A stretch of 64,000 nucleotides of DNA from an uncultured Bacteroidales bacterium (GCA_937876865.1 CALEFF010000040.1:62001-126000); one strand, 5' to 3'. Shown: positions 52,602-61,824, counted from the first letter of the stretch. A program made the numbers and translations. The notes: a model not told the origin generated them from the sequence alone.

Positions 52602-53915
52602 TTATTTTGGTTTTGAATATGTTATTCTAATCTTAATAGGTGTGGTTTGATTATTTGTTCCATTAAGAACAACTCTGTTTGCAGTAGAACGTCTTTCATC
52701 TGGAACAAGATATAAATCAAGATCGTCAATATTTCCATTTAAATAATTTTCAAAATGCATTGTTACATTCAATCGATATGAATTTGTTGTATGTTCATAC
52801 CTACCATCGTAATAAGTATCTGAAACCTGAGCATCATGAATTAACACCATTGTGGTATCTCCGTTAGAAACATATTTTCTATAACACAATATCTTTTGAA
52901 TAGGCAAAGTACTTTGTCCAATCTCCGCAACAGGTATTTCAATAACTGCTCTATTTATCGCTACATTATTATGTTCTGCACCTTGGTTTATAGAATCTTT
53001 CCAATAATTTTTAAAAGCCTGTTCATCTATATCTAACTTAGCCATACTTATTCCCATATTACCCAAATAGATATATTCACTACTTAACCCCAAAGTATCT
53101 CTTTCCAAACCATTTATTTCACTGCCTGCAAAGTCATATTCATACCGCATAAATCTATTACCTCTTTCAGGGAAGTTTAACTTATAGGTTTGTTTTTTAT
53201 CGTCTTTTTCATAATACAAAACAAGTCCTGTTATAGAAGAAGTCATATCTACGTATGCCATAAATCCATTTTCATTAACTTTTTCTGCAACAATTTTTAT
53301 ACCTTTTATCAATTCTTGAAACTGATCATTATCTCCTTTAAAGCTTTGTATCTTTTGACAAAACTCATTATCTGTTATTTTCAATCGTAAATGAGGATTC
53401 AAAGTATCTATTCCCATTACAACATCACTATTGACATCAATATCTACCTCAGAACTAAAAATAGGCAACGATTTAACCGCAACATCATCAAAAGAGTACT
53501 TTTTAGTTGAATCTAACGCTTCATCAAGTTCATAAACCAATACTTTCATTCTTGTTGACGATAAAGCAGTATCCGAAGAGTATCCTCCAGAATAAGCTAA
53601 TGTTAAATAAATTGAATCTATTGCAAAAGTTGTAAAATCTTCTGCCGTTGAAGACAAACAAAGTTGTGTAAAAATCTCTGAAGACACACTTCCAAATTTA
53701 TCATCTTTGTATTCTCCAAATACATTATATCTATAATTTGCAGTAAGCAAAGAATCTTCTTTAAAAAAACAAGAAGACATTTTAACATCCGTAAATAATC
53801 CTACTGATAATTTATCATTTTCGTCAATTAAGCCTATACCCAAAGTTTCGTTTTCATCAACACAAGAAAACAAAGCAAACAAAGGTAGGAGCAATAGCCA
53901 CTTCAATCTACTCAT
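52602..53915 (-). CDS. DUF4270 lipoprotein
   Basis: 437 residues. Lipoprotein signal with Cys18 (LFALFSC). DUF4270 features: the opening LGIGLIDENDKLSVGLFTDV, ALSSTRMKVLVYELDE and a beta-rich body. Members are common in Bacteroidota and often adjacent to a GT5 gene, as here (11 bases before DUF4270 in the transcript). Function unknown; outer-membrane location likely. Confidence 0.9.
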   Translation of the reverse strand: MSRLKWLLLLPLFALFSCVDENETLGIGLIDENDKLSVGLFTDVKMSSCFFKEDSLLTANYRYNVFGEYKDDKFGSVSSEIFTQLCLSSTAEDFTTFAIDSIYLTLAYSGGYSSDTALSSTRMKVLVYELDEALDSTKKYSFDDVAVKSLPIFSSEVDIDVNSDVVMGIDTLNPHLRLKITDNEFCQKIQSFKGDNDQFQELIKGIKIVAEKVNENGFMAYVDMTSSITGLVLYYEKDDKKQTYKLNFPERGNRFMRYEYDFAGSEINGLERDTLGLSSEYIYLGNMGISMAKLDIDEQAFKNYWKDSINQGAEHNNVAINRAVIEIPVAEIGQSTLPIQKILCYRKYVSNGDTTMVLIHDAQVSDTYYDGRYEHTTNSYRLNVTMHFENYLNGNIDDLDLYLVPDERRSTANRVVLNGTNNQTTPIKIRITYSKPK

Positions 53916-53926
53916 AGTTTTAAATT

Positions 53927-54745
53927 TTATTCCTCATCTATTACTGCCAATGAATCATAAAGAGCATTTATCTTTTCTCTTTGTTCTTCAAAAGGAGCGT
54001 AATCAATAACCTGCTTTTTATTTGCAATTGCAAAATCAATCAACTCTTGATTCACACCCTCTTGTGCTACAACGACAGCATCAGAATATGAAATTGCCGC
54101 TTTCATTAGATTAAGATAAGTAGGCTCTTTGTAGGCTTTCCAATCTTTTTGAGTACCTCCTTCAACTTTTAGTTTCTTTAAGAATGTCTCAACCAATGCA
54201 CCTTGGAATTCATCATTAAATAAACTTAAAACAACTTTACTATCATTAAAGAAAGGATTATTTTTATACTCTGTTCTTTTAACATAAAATGGCAACAAAG
54301 CAGTAAACCAACCTACACAATGAATAACATTTGGTTTCCAACTAAGTTTTTTTATTGTTTCCAACACTCCCCTTGCATAAAACATTATTCTTTCATCATT
54401 GTCTTTAAACAAACTGCCATCAACATCAAGAGCATTTGCTTTTCTTTGGAAATAATCCTCGTTATCTATGAAATAAACTTGTAGTCTTGCAGATTGAATA
54501 GAAGCAACCTTAATTATCAATTGATGATCACTATCATCAATTATCAAATTCATACCAGACAAACGAATAACTTCGTGCAACTGATTTTTTCTTTCATTTA
54601 CGCCACCAAATTTAGGCATAAATAATCTTACTTCTTTACCTTGTTCTTGAATATATTGAGGAAGAAATCTTCCTACATTTGCCAAATCAGACTCCAAATA
54701 AGGAAAAACCTCCTGATTGACATACAAAACTTTCGTTTTTACCAT
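53927..54745 (-). CDS. Glycogen/starch synthase N-terminal (GT5) domain protein
   Basis: 272 residues. Matches only the N-terminal half of GT5 glycogen synthases: VLYVNQEVFPYLESDLANVG (in place of the usual K-x-GGL-x-DV loop), VRLFMPKFGGVN, VIHCVGWFTALLPFYVK and AISYSDAVVVAQEGV. The C-terminal GT-B half is absent; this short form is widespread in Bacteroidales and followed by DUF4270, so it is not a recent truncation. Whether it has catalytic activity is doubtful, as the ADP-glucose loop is changed and half of the fold is missing. Confidence 0.88.
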   Translation of the reverse strand: MVKTKVLYVNQEVFPYLESDLANVGRFLPQYIQEQGKEVRLFMPKFGGVNERKNQLHEVIRLSGMNLIIDDSDHQLIIKVASIQSARLQVYFIDNEDYFQRKANALDVDGSLFKDNDERIMFYARGVLETIKKLSWKPNVIHCVGWFTALLPFYVKRTEYKNNPFFNDSKVVLSLFNDEFQGALVETFLKKLKVEGGTQKDWKAYKEPTYLNLMKAAISYSDAVVVAQEGVNQELIDFAIANKKQVIDYAPFEEQREKINALYDSLAVIDEE

Positions 54746-54769
54746 TTTTTATAAATTGAATATAATATG

Positions 54770-54777
54770 CAAAATTA
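54770..54777 (-). promoter_or_regulatory. Likely -7 element of the GT5-to-rlpA cluster
   Basis: TAATTTTG on the minus strand, 25 bases before the start at 54745. It may drive the whole same-strand cluster down to 45510. No clear -33. Confidence 0.5.
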
Positions 54778-54805
54778 CAAAAAAATAACCAAAGAGAGTT
54801 ATTTA

Positions 54806-55453
54806 TCAATAAAATTTCCTTTCTTTTAGCATTGGGACAAACTTAAATTCCCCGTATGACTGAACATCCATTTCCGTTTCACTGATTCTTTGAATCTTAT
54901 ACATTGTTTGAGTATCAACTCCAATAGGTGCTACCATAATCCCCCCAATCTTCAATTGAGAGACAAGAGTCTTAGGAATAGACGGAGCAGCGCAAGTAAT
55001 CAAAATTTTATCAAAAGGAGCGAAAGCCGGAAGTCCTAAATAGCCATCACCAAAAAAACATTTTGGTTTAATTTTCAAAGCATCAAAAATCAATTGTGCT
55101 GAATTATGCAAAGGCTTAAACCTCTCTATCGTATAAACCCTTGCTTGCATTTTACAAAGCACACTTGTCTGATAACCCGACCCTGTTCCAATCTCCATAA
55201 TCTTTTCAAAAGGAGAAACATCTAACAATTGAGTTTGATAAGCTACAGTAGAGGGTTGTGAAATCGTTTGCTGACATAGTATTTCCAAAGCTCTATCCTC
55301 ATAAGCCAAAGTATCCAAAGAAGAATCTAAGAAAAAGTGTCTTGGAACATTATTCATTGCATCTAAAACCCTTTGATCACTAATTCCTTTATTACTTAAA
55401 TGCTCCACCATTAAGCGTCGCATTCCTTTATGCTTATAACTATCAACAAACAT
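54806..55453 (-). CDS. pcm: Protein-L-isoaspartate O-methyltransferase
   Basis: 215 residues. Repairs isoaspartyl residues in aged proteins by SAM-dependent methylation. Motif I is MEIGTGSGYQTSVL; before it, the family loop TISQPSTVAYQTQLL; later VYTIERFKPLH, PFDKILITCAAPSIP and IGGIMVAPIG. It has a -7 element TATCTTTG at 55491-55484 (minus) and is followed by the GT5 unit after 60 bases. Confidence 0.96.
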   Translation of the reverse strand: MFVDSYKHKGMRRLMVEHLSNKGISDQRVLDAMNNVPRHFFLDSSLDTLAYEDRALEILCQQTISQPSTVAYQTQLLDVSPFEKIMEIGTGSGYQTSVLCKMQARVYTIERFKPLHNSAQLIFDALKIKPKCFFGDGYLGLPAFAPFDKILITCAAPSIPKTLVSQLKIGGIMVAPIGVDTQTMYKIQRISETEMDVQSYGEFKFVPMLKERKFY

Positions 55454-55483
55454 TCTTTAACCTATTTAATTAAAACGAAAAAG

Positions 55484-55522
55484 CAAAGATACAAAATATA
55501 TTTAAAATAATTTGTACCTTTG
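55484..55522. promoter_or_regulatory. Divergent promoter region of pcm and the lipoprotein at 55546
   Basis: TATCTTTG on minus (55491-55484) and TACCTTTG on plus (55515-55522) are the -7 elements of pcm and the plus-strand operon. Neither has a clear TTTG at -33. Confidence 0.6.
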
Positions 55523-55545
55523 CAAACAACAAAAAATTTAAAGAC

Positions 55546-56448
55546 ATGAAAAAAATAATTTGCATAATAGTCCTTTTAAGTTTAGGTTTGTCATCATGCG
55601 ACGAATTTAAAAATGGACAAGAAATACCTTCCTATATTTATGTTGAAGGATTTAACCTTGAAGAAAACCCAGATTTTATTTTTTCTCAATCAAACGATTT
55701 ATTAACCCAAGACATTAGAGATGTATGGGTTTATGTTGATAACAATATTTTAGGAGCTTTCCCTCTACCTTGTTCAATTCCAATCTTAGAGGAAGGAGAA
55801 CACAAAATAGATTTAAGACCGGGCATAATATATAATGGTATGAACAATATGAGAGAAGCATATTCTTTCTACACAACCTACATTGAGTCTATTGACTTAG
55901 TACCAGGGGAAGAAGTTGTCTTGGATAAGAAAAACATAATGTACGATTCCGAAAAAAGTGTTATGCCTTTCAAAGAAACTTTCGAGAGTTATTTCGTGAA
56001 TTTCCAACAAGCAGACGTAATAACAGAAGATCCTCAAACTATGACAGTGATTAGAAACGATAGTGTTAAGTATGGTAGCAATTGTGGTGCGATTTACTTT
56101 GAAGAAGGAGGACATAATAAATATATTTCTGTGGATTCAATTTTCTGTAACAACCATCTTGGACTTGTTTTAGAGATTGATTATCACTCAAACATACCTT
56201 TTGAAGTTGGAGTCTATGGAAGGAGCAGCTCAGCCTCAGCAAACAAATACATAAGTGCCGTAAGACTTACACCAAACAAAAGCAACGATTGGCAAAAATC
56301 ATACATTATTTTAACAAAAGCATGGGATATTTTAGGATTTCCCTCAAATTTCCGCATATATTTAGAAGCATTTAATCCAGATAATACGAAAAATTCATTT
56401 GTTCACGTTGATAACATAAAAGTTTTACATTTCCCTAATAAGAAATAA
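55546..56448 (+). CDS. Secreted lipoprotein of unknown family
   Basis: 300 residues. Lipoprotein signal with Cys18 (LGLSSC), then an acidic stretch DEFKNGQEIP. The first half is beta-rich (VWVYVDNNILGAFPLPCSIP, EGEHKIDLRPGI); the second half has a carbohydrate-binding-like beta-sandwich look (FYFEEGGHNKYISVD, LVLEIDYHSN), which is inference only. It precedes the WcaJ-like transferase by 20 bases; similar pairs are frequent in Bacteroidales. It may act in export or anchoring of the glycan. Confidence 0.83.
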   Translation: MKKIICIIVLLSLGLSSCDEFKNGQEIPSYIYVEGFNLEENPDFIFSQSNDLLTQDIRDVWVYVDNNILGAFPLPCSIPILEEGEHKIDLRPGIIYNGMNNMREAYSFYTTYIESIDLVPGEEVVLDKKNIMYDSEKSVMPFKETFESYFVNFQQADVITEDPQTMTVIRNDSVKYGSNCGAIYFEEGGHNKYISVDSIFCNNHLGLVLEIDYHSNIPFEVGVYGRSSSASANKYISAVRLTPNKSNDWQKSYIILTKAWDILGFPSNFRIYLEAFNPDNTKNSFVHVDNIKVLHFPNKK

Positions 56449-56468
56449 AAAGAGGAACAAATAATTTT

Positions 56469-57878
56469 ATGAATAAAAAATTACAAACTATCAAATATGT
56501 AATTTTTGATGTACTTTCGTCAATGATAGCATGGAGTTTGTTTTTCATTTTCAGAAAAACAAGCATTGAATCAGGCACCTTTGAAGACATAAATGCTGTT
56601 TTCGCCGACAACAATTTCTATTACGGTTTAGCAATCATTCCATTATTTTGGCTAACCCTTTACTACGTACAAGGTTACTATCAAAACATTTATAGAAAAT
56701 CACGATTAAAAGATTTTTTTCAAACTTTTTTAACCTGCTTTCTTGGAGTTATAGTCATCTTTTTCGCACTTTTGCTTGATGATAATGTAACAACATACAA
56801 GAATTATTACCTTTCATTCTTTATTTTATTTTCTCTACACTTTGTTTTGACCTATTTACCACGACTAATCATAACAACAATAAAAGTACACAATGTTCAC
56901 AATCACAAAATCTACTTTCCTACCTTAATTGTAGGCGATGGAGAAAAAGCATTAAAAATCTACAACGACCTACAAAATGAAGAAATAACCTCGGGCAATA
57001 AAATCATAGGATACATCAATAAAAACGGCAAGAAAAACGAATTTTACTCCCTACAATATTTAGGAACAATAAACCAACTGACTGAAATAATTTCACAATA
57101 CAAAATAGAAGAAATAATAATTGCCTTAGAACAAGAAGAAGAAAACGAAATATTCGACATGATCTGCTTAGCAGGACAAGATGTTGAAATAAAAATACCA
57201 GCAGACAGAAAAGATATTTTGATGGGTAACGTAAAATCAAACGCAATCTTTAACACCCCTCTAATAACTGTAACACAAGGACTAATGGCTCCTTGGCAAC
57301 AAATTCTAAAACGCATATTTGACATTTTAATTTCTTTAATAGCAATAATAATACTTTCACCCGTTTACCTAATCACCTCAATTATTGTTTACACAACAAG
57401 CAAAGGACCTATTTTCTACAAACAAGAACGCATAGGATACAAAGGAAAGCCATTCTATATGCACAAATTCCGCTCAATGTACACAAATGCCGAAAGCAAC
57501 GGGCCAATGTTATCAAGCGGAGACAAAGATCCAAGAATTACTCCTTTCGGTCGTTTTATGCGAAAGGTGAGATTAGACGAAATACCACAGTTTTACAACG
57601 TTTTAAAAGGAACAATGAGCATTGTAGGACCACGTCCCGAACGTCAATTCTTCATCGACCAAATCGTAAAGAAAGCTCCCGAATACAGACTCTTACATAG
57701 AATTAAGCCGGGAATCACTTCTTGGGGACAAGTCAAATATGGATACGCCGAATCGGTAGATGAAATGGTAGAAAGACTAAAATACGACCTAATTTATTTG
57801 GAGAACCTATCAATTTCCACCGATATAAAAATCCTATTCTACACAGCAGTAATAATACTCCAAGGACGAGGAAAATAA
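56469..57878 (+). CDS. Exopolysaccharide-type polyprenyl glycosylphosphotransferase (WcaJ-like)
   Basis: 469 residues. N-terminal membrane segments (four or five in residues 1-140), a Rossmann-like CoA-binding-3 domain (about 150-270), one further membrane hairpin (IFDILISLIAIIILSPVYL) and the C-terminal sugar transferase domain: KQERIGYKGKPFYMHKFRSM, RKVRLDEIPQFYNVLKGTMS and VGPRPERQFF, ending in GITSWGQVKYGY. It loads the first sugar phosphate onto undecaprenyl phosphate for capsule or O-chain synthesis. Same enzyme class as the gene at 921 but the large form. Confidence 0.94.
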   Translation: MNKKLQTIKYVIFDVLSSMIAWSLFFIFRKTSIESGTFEDINAVFADNNFYYGLAIIPLFWLTLYYVQGYYQNIYRKSRLKDFFQTFLTCFLGVIVIFFALLLDDNVTTYKNYYLSFFILFSLHFVLTYLPRLIITTIKVHNVHNHKIYFPTLIVGDGEKALKIYNDLQNEEITSGNKIIGYINKNGKKNEFYSLQYLGTINQLTEIISQYKIEEIIIALEQEEENEIFDMICLAGQDVEIKIPADRKDILMGNVKSNAIFNTPLITVTQGLMAPWQQILKRIFDILISLIAIIILSPVYLITSIIVYTTSKGPIFYKQERIGYKGKPFYMHKFRSMYTNAESNGPMLSSGDKDPRITPFGRFMRKVRLDEIPQFYNVLKGTMSIVGPRPERQFFIDQIVKKAPEYRLLHRIKPGITSWGQVKYGYAESVDEMVERLKYDLIYLENLSISTDIKILFYTAVIILQGRGK

Positions 57879-57880
57879 AT

Positions 57881-57964
57881 CAAAGAAAAAACAAAATATT
57901 TCTAAGAAAAAATTTAAAAAATCTAAGAAAAAAATTAAAAAATCAAAGACTTTTTTTCGTAATT
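57881..57964 (+). repeat. 21-base phased array after the WcaJ-like gene
   Basis: Boxes at 57881 (CAAAG), 57902 (CTAAG), 57923 (CTAAG) and 57944 (CAAAG), each exactly 21 bases apart. The first unit (CAAAGAAAAAACAAAATATTT is 57881-57901) differs by one base from the first unit of the module 1 array, so the arrays are related by descent. The rest of the gap to 58054 is A/T-rich with nothing clear. Confidence 0.82.
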
Positions 57965-58053
57965 CTATTTTCTTAATTTAAAACAATATAAAAACCTAAC
58001 TAACGTTTATTGGTAAAAAGAAGAAAATAGTAAAATTTTAAAAATTAAATCTT

Positions 58054-58833
58054 ATGAATAGAAAACAAATTATTGTAATTGCGATTTTGATTCTTGGTTG
58101 TCTTAATGCAATTGCACAAAAAGAGGTTGATTTTCCTCAATTAGAAAAAGTTTCTCCTTGGAGTGTAAGCCTTGAAGGTAGTGTTTATCAAAAGGGTTTT
58201 TTAACAAATATTCATAGCATAGGAAGTTATGATGATATTGTGTATTGTCCAGAAAATAGTTCTGCGATTTTAGGAGGCATTGGAGTAGATTATACCTTTA
58301 ATCGTGCAAATAAATTATCTTATGTTTTGTCGGCAGGACTGGATTTAAAGCCTGTGTTATACATAAATGAATCTGAAAAAGGGTTAGAGGTAACTCGTAT
58401 GAGCGAATCTTCACTTTTCAGAAACACATGCTATAGTCCATTTATTTCTTTTGCTGTTCAATACAGAAACACTATTGCTAACAACGAAAATTGGTTCTAT
58501 AATTTAAAAGGAGGAATGAGATTTTCCTACTATGACGGATATATAGATGCTGGTTGTTCAGGTATAGATCCTTTTACACGAGATACTATGTCCTTTTCTG
58601 TAGATGGTAATGGCAATAAGTTTAATCTTTTCCCAAATCTTATGTTCTCGGTTGGTACCTCTTATAATACTTCTATCGGAATGTTTGGTTTGAACCTTAT
58701 TGCAAACATAAGTATTCCTTATTTAAACGAAAGTGAATTTTGGTTTAAGTTCAAGGATTCTGAATTTTATGGAAATTATTATTTAATAGGAAATTATTTA
58801 GGATTGTCTTTGACCTATTCGCCTAAAAGATAG
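58054..58833 (+). CDS. Outer-membrane beta-barrel protein, third copy type
   Basis: 259 residues with signal peptide (MNRKQIIVIAILILGCLNAIAQ). The body has repeated amphipathic strands (SWSVSLEG-like, LGGIGVDYTFN, LSYVLSAGLDL, MFSVGTSYN) and ends in LGLSLTYSPKR, a barrel pattern without the terminal Phe. It has no partner lipoprotein. It is bracketed by 21-base phased arrays on both sides, like the 3' ends of the two module barrels. Similarity to those two barrels is only in design. Confidence 0.82.
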   Translation: MNRKQIIVIAILILGCLNAIAQKEVDFPQLEKVSPWSVSLEGSVYQKGFLTNIHSIGSYDDIVYCPENSSAILGGIGVDYTFNRANKLSYVLSAGLDLKPVLYINESEKGLEVTRMSESSLFRNTCYSPFISFAVQYRNTIANNENWFYNLKGGMRFSYYDGYIDAGCSGIDPFTRDTMSFSVDGNGNKFNLFPNLMFSVGTSYNTSIGMFGLNLIANISIPYLNESEFWFKFKDSEFYGNYYLIGNYLGLSLTYSPKR

Positions 58834-58842
58834 AAACAAAAA

Positions 58843-58890
58843 AATAACTCTTTGATTTAAGAAATTATTTCAAAGAGTTATTTTTTTTAA
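58843..58890 (+). terminator. Terminator of the third barrel gene
   Basis: Stem AATAACTCTTTGA (58843-58855) with TCAAAGAGTTATT (58870-58882), followed by T run to 58888. Perfect 13 pairs. Confidence 0.88.
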
Positions 58891-58896
58891 TGAAAG
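58850..58896 (+). repeat. Short phased array at the third barrel terminator
   Basis: CTTTG at 58850, CAAAG at 58871 and GAAAG (imperfect) at 58892: 21 bases apart. The two full boxes form the core of the terminator stem. Confidence 0.6.
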
Positions 58897-58912
58897 AAAA
58901 AAATCAAATTTT

Positions 58913-59329
58913 TTATTTAAAAAGATTCTCTCCTATTATTCTTGCAGCACAAGCAACATAATCATTGCAAGGTTTCTTTTCTTTTGTGCTACCGGGCTCT
59001 AATCCGAGTAGTTTTTTGCAAACAATTTCTCCATTTTCTTCTCTAAATTTTTCGCCCATTGTTTGCACCATTGCAAAATAGTCTTTATTTGTTAGATTTT
59101 GTTTTTGATATTGTAGAAGCATTCCTACGACTAATCCCATTGCAGAAACGCAACCGCAAACTTCTCTGTAACCTGCAAGTCCTCTTCCAAAAGGCAGGGA
59201 GATTTTTTCTGCAATATTCTTCTCTATTGGCAACAAATCGCTGTACGCCATAACGACTGACTGAGCACAATTATAACCTTCGTTGTGGTATTTTCTTGCT
59301 AATTCTACTCTTTCTTCTGTATTGACCAT
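58913..59329 (-). CDS. C_GCAxxG_C_C family protein
   Basis: 138 residues. Family of redox or metal-associated small proteins with spaced cysteines: YNCAQSVVMAY, EVCGCVSAMGLVVGML (the GCAxxG core, here GCVSAMG) and a final CNDYVACAARI. It lies alone on the minus strand with its start near a plus-strand gene. Likely soluble and cytoplasmic. The exact reaction is unknown. Confidence 0.93.
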   Translation of the reverse strand: MVNTEERVELARKYHNEGYNCAQSVVMAYSDLLPIEKNIAEKISLPFGRGLAGYREVCGCVSAMGLVVGMLLQYQKQNLTNKDYFAMVQTMGEKFREENGEIVCKKLLGLEPGSTKEKKPCNDYVACAARIIGENLFK

Positions 59330-59388
59330 AATTTTTAGGTTTTAATTACTTGGCAAATATAATAATTTTTGTAATTTCGCAAAAGATT

Positions 59389-59862
59389 ATGAGCAGATTC
59401 TTCTATACTAAACAATATCTTAAATATAAATTCTTGGCTAAGGACGAGTATTCTTTACATTCGCCTTTGATGTTTGATTTTTTTACCAAAGGTTTGAAGA
59501 AGTCTTGTAAAAACAAAGATATTTCTTTTGATTCTTGCCTTGAAAAACTCATTCCAAATAACAAAAGAAAGAGAAAATTTCTTTTTAAGGTTTTTGAATA
59601 TTTTAAATCACAGGGGTTTCAAGTGATTTATGTGCCAAACAAAGATTTTACCTTAGAAAAATTAGAGGTTTTAAAAAATTGTAAACCTAACATGGCTATT
59701 GTTATTGAAAAAATATACAAAGAAAGAGAAAAACTTATGCTTTGGAAAGAGATTAAAGCAAATAAGGATTTTAAACTTTGTTGTGATTTTTTTGATTTTG
59801 GTCTTGTGCTTTTAACTGATAGGCCTTTGAAAAAACAAAGCTACGTTTTGCGTAAGAAATAA
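59389..59862 (+). CDS. Shortened relative of Bacteroidota class I methyltransferases, core missing
   Basis: 157 residues from the ATG at 59389; a longer TTG start at 59350 lies in untranslated sequence. The N-terminus (FLAKDEYSLHSPLMFDFFTK) matches the opening of Bacteroidota methyltransferases of the HSPFVFD type, and the C-terminal part (MAIVIEKIYKEREKLMLWKE, CCDFFDFGLVLLTDRP) matches their end. The SAM-binding glycine loop and core, about 80 residues, are absent from between. It looks like an internally deleted, probably non-catalytic form, still with an open frame. Confidence 0.72.
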   Translation: MSRFFYTKQYLKYKFLAKDEYSLHSPLMFDFFTKGLKKSCKNKDISFDSCLEKLIPNNKRKRKFLFKVFEYFKSQGFQVIYVPNKDFTLEKLEVLKNCKPNMAIVIEKIYKEREKLMLWKEIKANKDFKLCCDFFDFGLVLLTDRPLKKQSYVLRKK

Positions 59863-59872
59863 TCTTGTTTCG

Positions 59873-60424
59873 TTATTCTTCTTTTACATTTTGCATTCCG
59901 TAAGGGCTCTTTACTTCTACGCTATCAAAGTCATCTCTTGCTCTTAGCCCTTTTGCGTAATCTATTCCTCCCTCGCTGTGTCGTCTAACAGGCAAATCGG
60001 TGCGTACTATTGCGGAATCTTTTCTCCAATAAAGGTCTTGACAATAGAAGGTGTCTAAATCTTTGTAGTTTATTATCACTACGCTATCTCTTAGATAGTA
60101 AAGATTATCTGATAGGCTTTCGGCATAAAAGGAAGAAAGGTTTGCTTTTATTGTTTTATCAGGATTGAGAAAATTAACATTCAATCCTTGTGGGAAAACC
60201 ATTTTTGAACTATCGGTATAGGAGTAAATGTCTATTTTTTTGGCTTTTAATTCTGTTTCAACTACTCCATCTACGCTGCGTAATAGGTATGCGTCTATGA
60301 TTTGTTGCGAAGGGGTGTTTTCTTGTTTTATATTGCTTTGTGTAGGAAGGTCTTCGCTACACGAAAAACAAAGGTATGAGAAAGCAAAGGCAAGGAATAT
60401 TATTGCAAATCTATGCTTTCTCAT
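59873..60424 (-). CDS. lptC: LPS export protein LptC
   Basis: 183 residues. Single N-terminal membrane or lipoprotein segment (ending SYLCFSC, so lipidated form is likely in this phylum), then an LptC beta-jellyroll that passes LPS from LptFG to LptA: MVFPQGLNVNFLNPDKTIKANLSSFYAESLSDNLYYLRDSVVII fits the family (cited region about residues 80-125), ending in a conserved GIDYAKGLRARDDFDSV. Works with lptB. In the coaX-omp-TPR-lptC order seen in other Bacteroidales. Confidence 0.92.
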   Translation of the reverse strand: MRKHRFAIIFLAFAFSYLCFSCSEDLPTQSNIKQENTPSQQIIDAYLLRSVDGVVETELKAKKIDIYSYTDSSKMVFPQGLNVNFLNPDKTIKANLSSFYAESLSDNLYYLRDSVVIINYKDLDTFYCQDLYWRKDSAIVRTDLPVRRHSEGGIDYAKGLRARDDFDSVEVKSPYGMQNVKEE

Positions 60425-60447
60425 ACCGATTTATGTGTTTTGTGTTA

Positions 60448-61824
60448 TTAGTCTCTTGATCTTGCAGTTGTTCCTTTTCCTATCCAACAACCAACTGTGT
60501 ATCCGTCTCCCGGATTGATTGAGTTGAAGAACATATCTGCTTTTAGAGGCCATTGAGAACGTGCTGCGTTCATTACTCTTTGTGCATCTTCTGCAAGAGA
60601 AGGGTCAATATTTTTCACTTTTGCTGCTTCGTCATAAGCTACCCAAGCTGCACCTCTGATTTTTCCTCCATGAGAGGCACAAGATACTGAACTCTTTAAG
60701 TACATATTTGCTACCATAAGCACAGCCTTGCCTTCTAAGGATTTATCGTATTCTGCAACTTTGTAAGCCGCAGTACGAGCCGCTCCATATTGTCCTGCAT
60801 TCATCAAAGCAGTTGCTAACAAGAATGAAGCCTTTGCTTTTGAATCGTTATCCTCAAAGTTCTTTACTGCTTCTTCTAAATAAGGCACTGCTTCTTCACT
60901 TCTATCTTTTTCTATCAACATTTGTCCCATCATAAAGGCTGATTTAGCATTTGGTTCTAATTTATGAAGGTTTTCTGTTGCTTGGAAAAATAATTCAGAC
61001 TTTGTACATTTTTTACGATCAAGGTTTGTGGTAATTTTTTTCAATAATTCAACATCGTTAGGATTTGCTGCAAACTTTGGTTCGTAAATAGGAATAATCT
61101 TATCGCAAGATGCAAATGGCTCAATGATTTGTTCGGTTAAAGCAAGATAACTTTGAGCGTTTTTAAGTTTTGTTTCTGCTTTTTTAATTGCTTTTGCATT
61201 GCCCGCAGTTGTTGCTTGTTCAACTTCTGTCTTCGCTACCTTGATTATTTCTTCTAATGTTTCTGCTGCAAAGTCATAAGCTTCAAACAAAACATCCATT
61301 TGCTCAGAACTTGCCTTAATTGCAGCTAAGTGTTTTACTGTTGCTTCAACATAAAGCGGACAATATTGTGCGTCTAATTGCTTTCCACCTTTGTCTGCTG
61401 CTTCTTTAAAGTATTTAAAGATTTGTTCTGTTTCGTTTGGTCTGTATTCAGATAATATTTTCGCCTTTTGTGCTATGTTATTGTATTCTTCTCCAAAGGC
61501 TTCGCTTCTTATGTCTTGTAAAGCTAAATACTCATCAATGTATTTGTTTTTCATTTCTACATTAGGTGCTGTGGCAATCATAGTTTTCAATATGTTTGCT
61601 CCTCTAATGTATGTGTTTACGTGATATTGTGGACAATGTGCGACTACTTTCGTCCAAGGCTCGTAAGCATCTTTGTAATTCTTTTGCTTATAGAACTCTT
61701 GATATAAAGAATTATTCATTATACAAGCAGTACTGTCCTCTGGTGTTTTTCCAAACTTTTGTGCATTTACTGTTGTTGCACAAAACATTGCTGCAATTAC
61801 AGCCAATAACGTTACTTTCTTCAT
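60448..61824 (-). CDS. TPR-repeat periplasmic protein
   Basis: 458 residues, signal peptide (MKKVTLLAVIAAMFCATTVNA). Helical repeats throughout, with TPR-like pairs such as AYEPWTKVVAHCPQYHVN and MMGQMLIEKDRSEEAVPYLE. The C-terminal end GYTVGCWIGKGTTARSR is typical of a Bacteroidales family. Third gene of the coaX group. It likely supports the outer-membrane protein next to it or LPS transport (inference). Confidence 0.9.
   Translation of the reverse strand: MKKVTLLAVIAAMFCATTVNAQKFGKTPEDSTACIMNNSLYQEFYKQKNYKDAYEPWTKVVAHCPQYHVNTYIRGANILKTMIATAPNVEMKNKYIDEYLALQDIRSEAFGEEYNNIAQKAKILSEYRPNETEQIFKYFKEAADKGGKQLDAQYCPLYVEATVKHLAAIKASSEQMDVLFEAYDFAAETLEEIIKVAKTEVEQATTAGNAKAIKKAETKLKNAQSYLALTEQIIEPFASCDKIIPIYEPKFAANPNDVELLKKITTNLDRKKCTKSELFFQATENLHKLEPNAKSAFMMGQMLIEKDRSEEAVPYLEEAVKNFEDNDSKAKASFLLATALMNAGQYGAARTAAYKVAEYDKSLEGKAVLMVANMYLKSSVSCASHGGKIRGAAWVAYDEAAKVKNIDPSLAEDAQRVMNAARSQWPLKADMFFNSINPGDGYTVGCWIGKGTTARSRD

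Noticed and set aside
53927..54745. Truncated glycogen synthase pseudogene
   Set aside because: The short GT5 form with DUF4270 after it is the usual arrangement in the order, from family knowledge, and the frame is intact.
59350..59388. TTG start for the shortened methyltransferase relative
   Set aside because: ATG at 59389 fits the family start.
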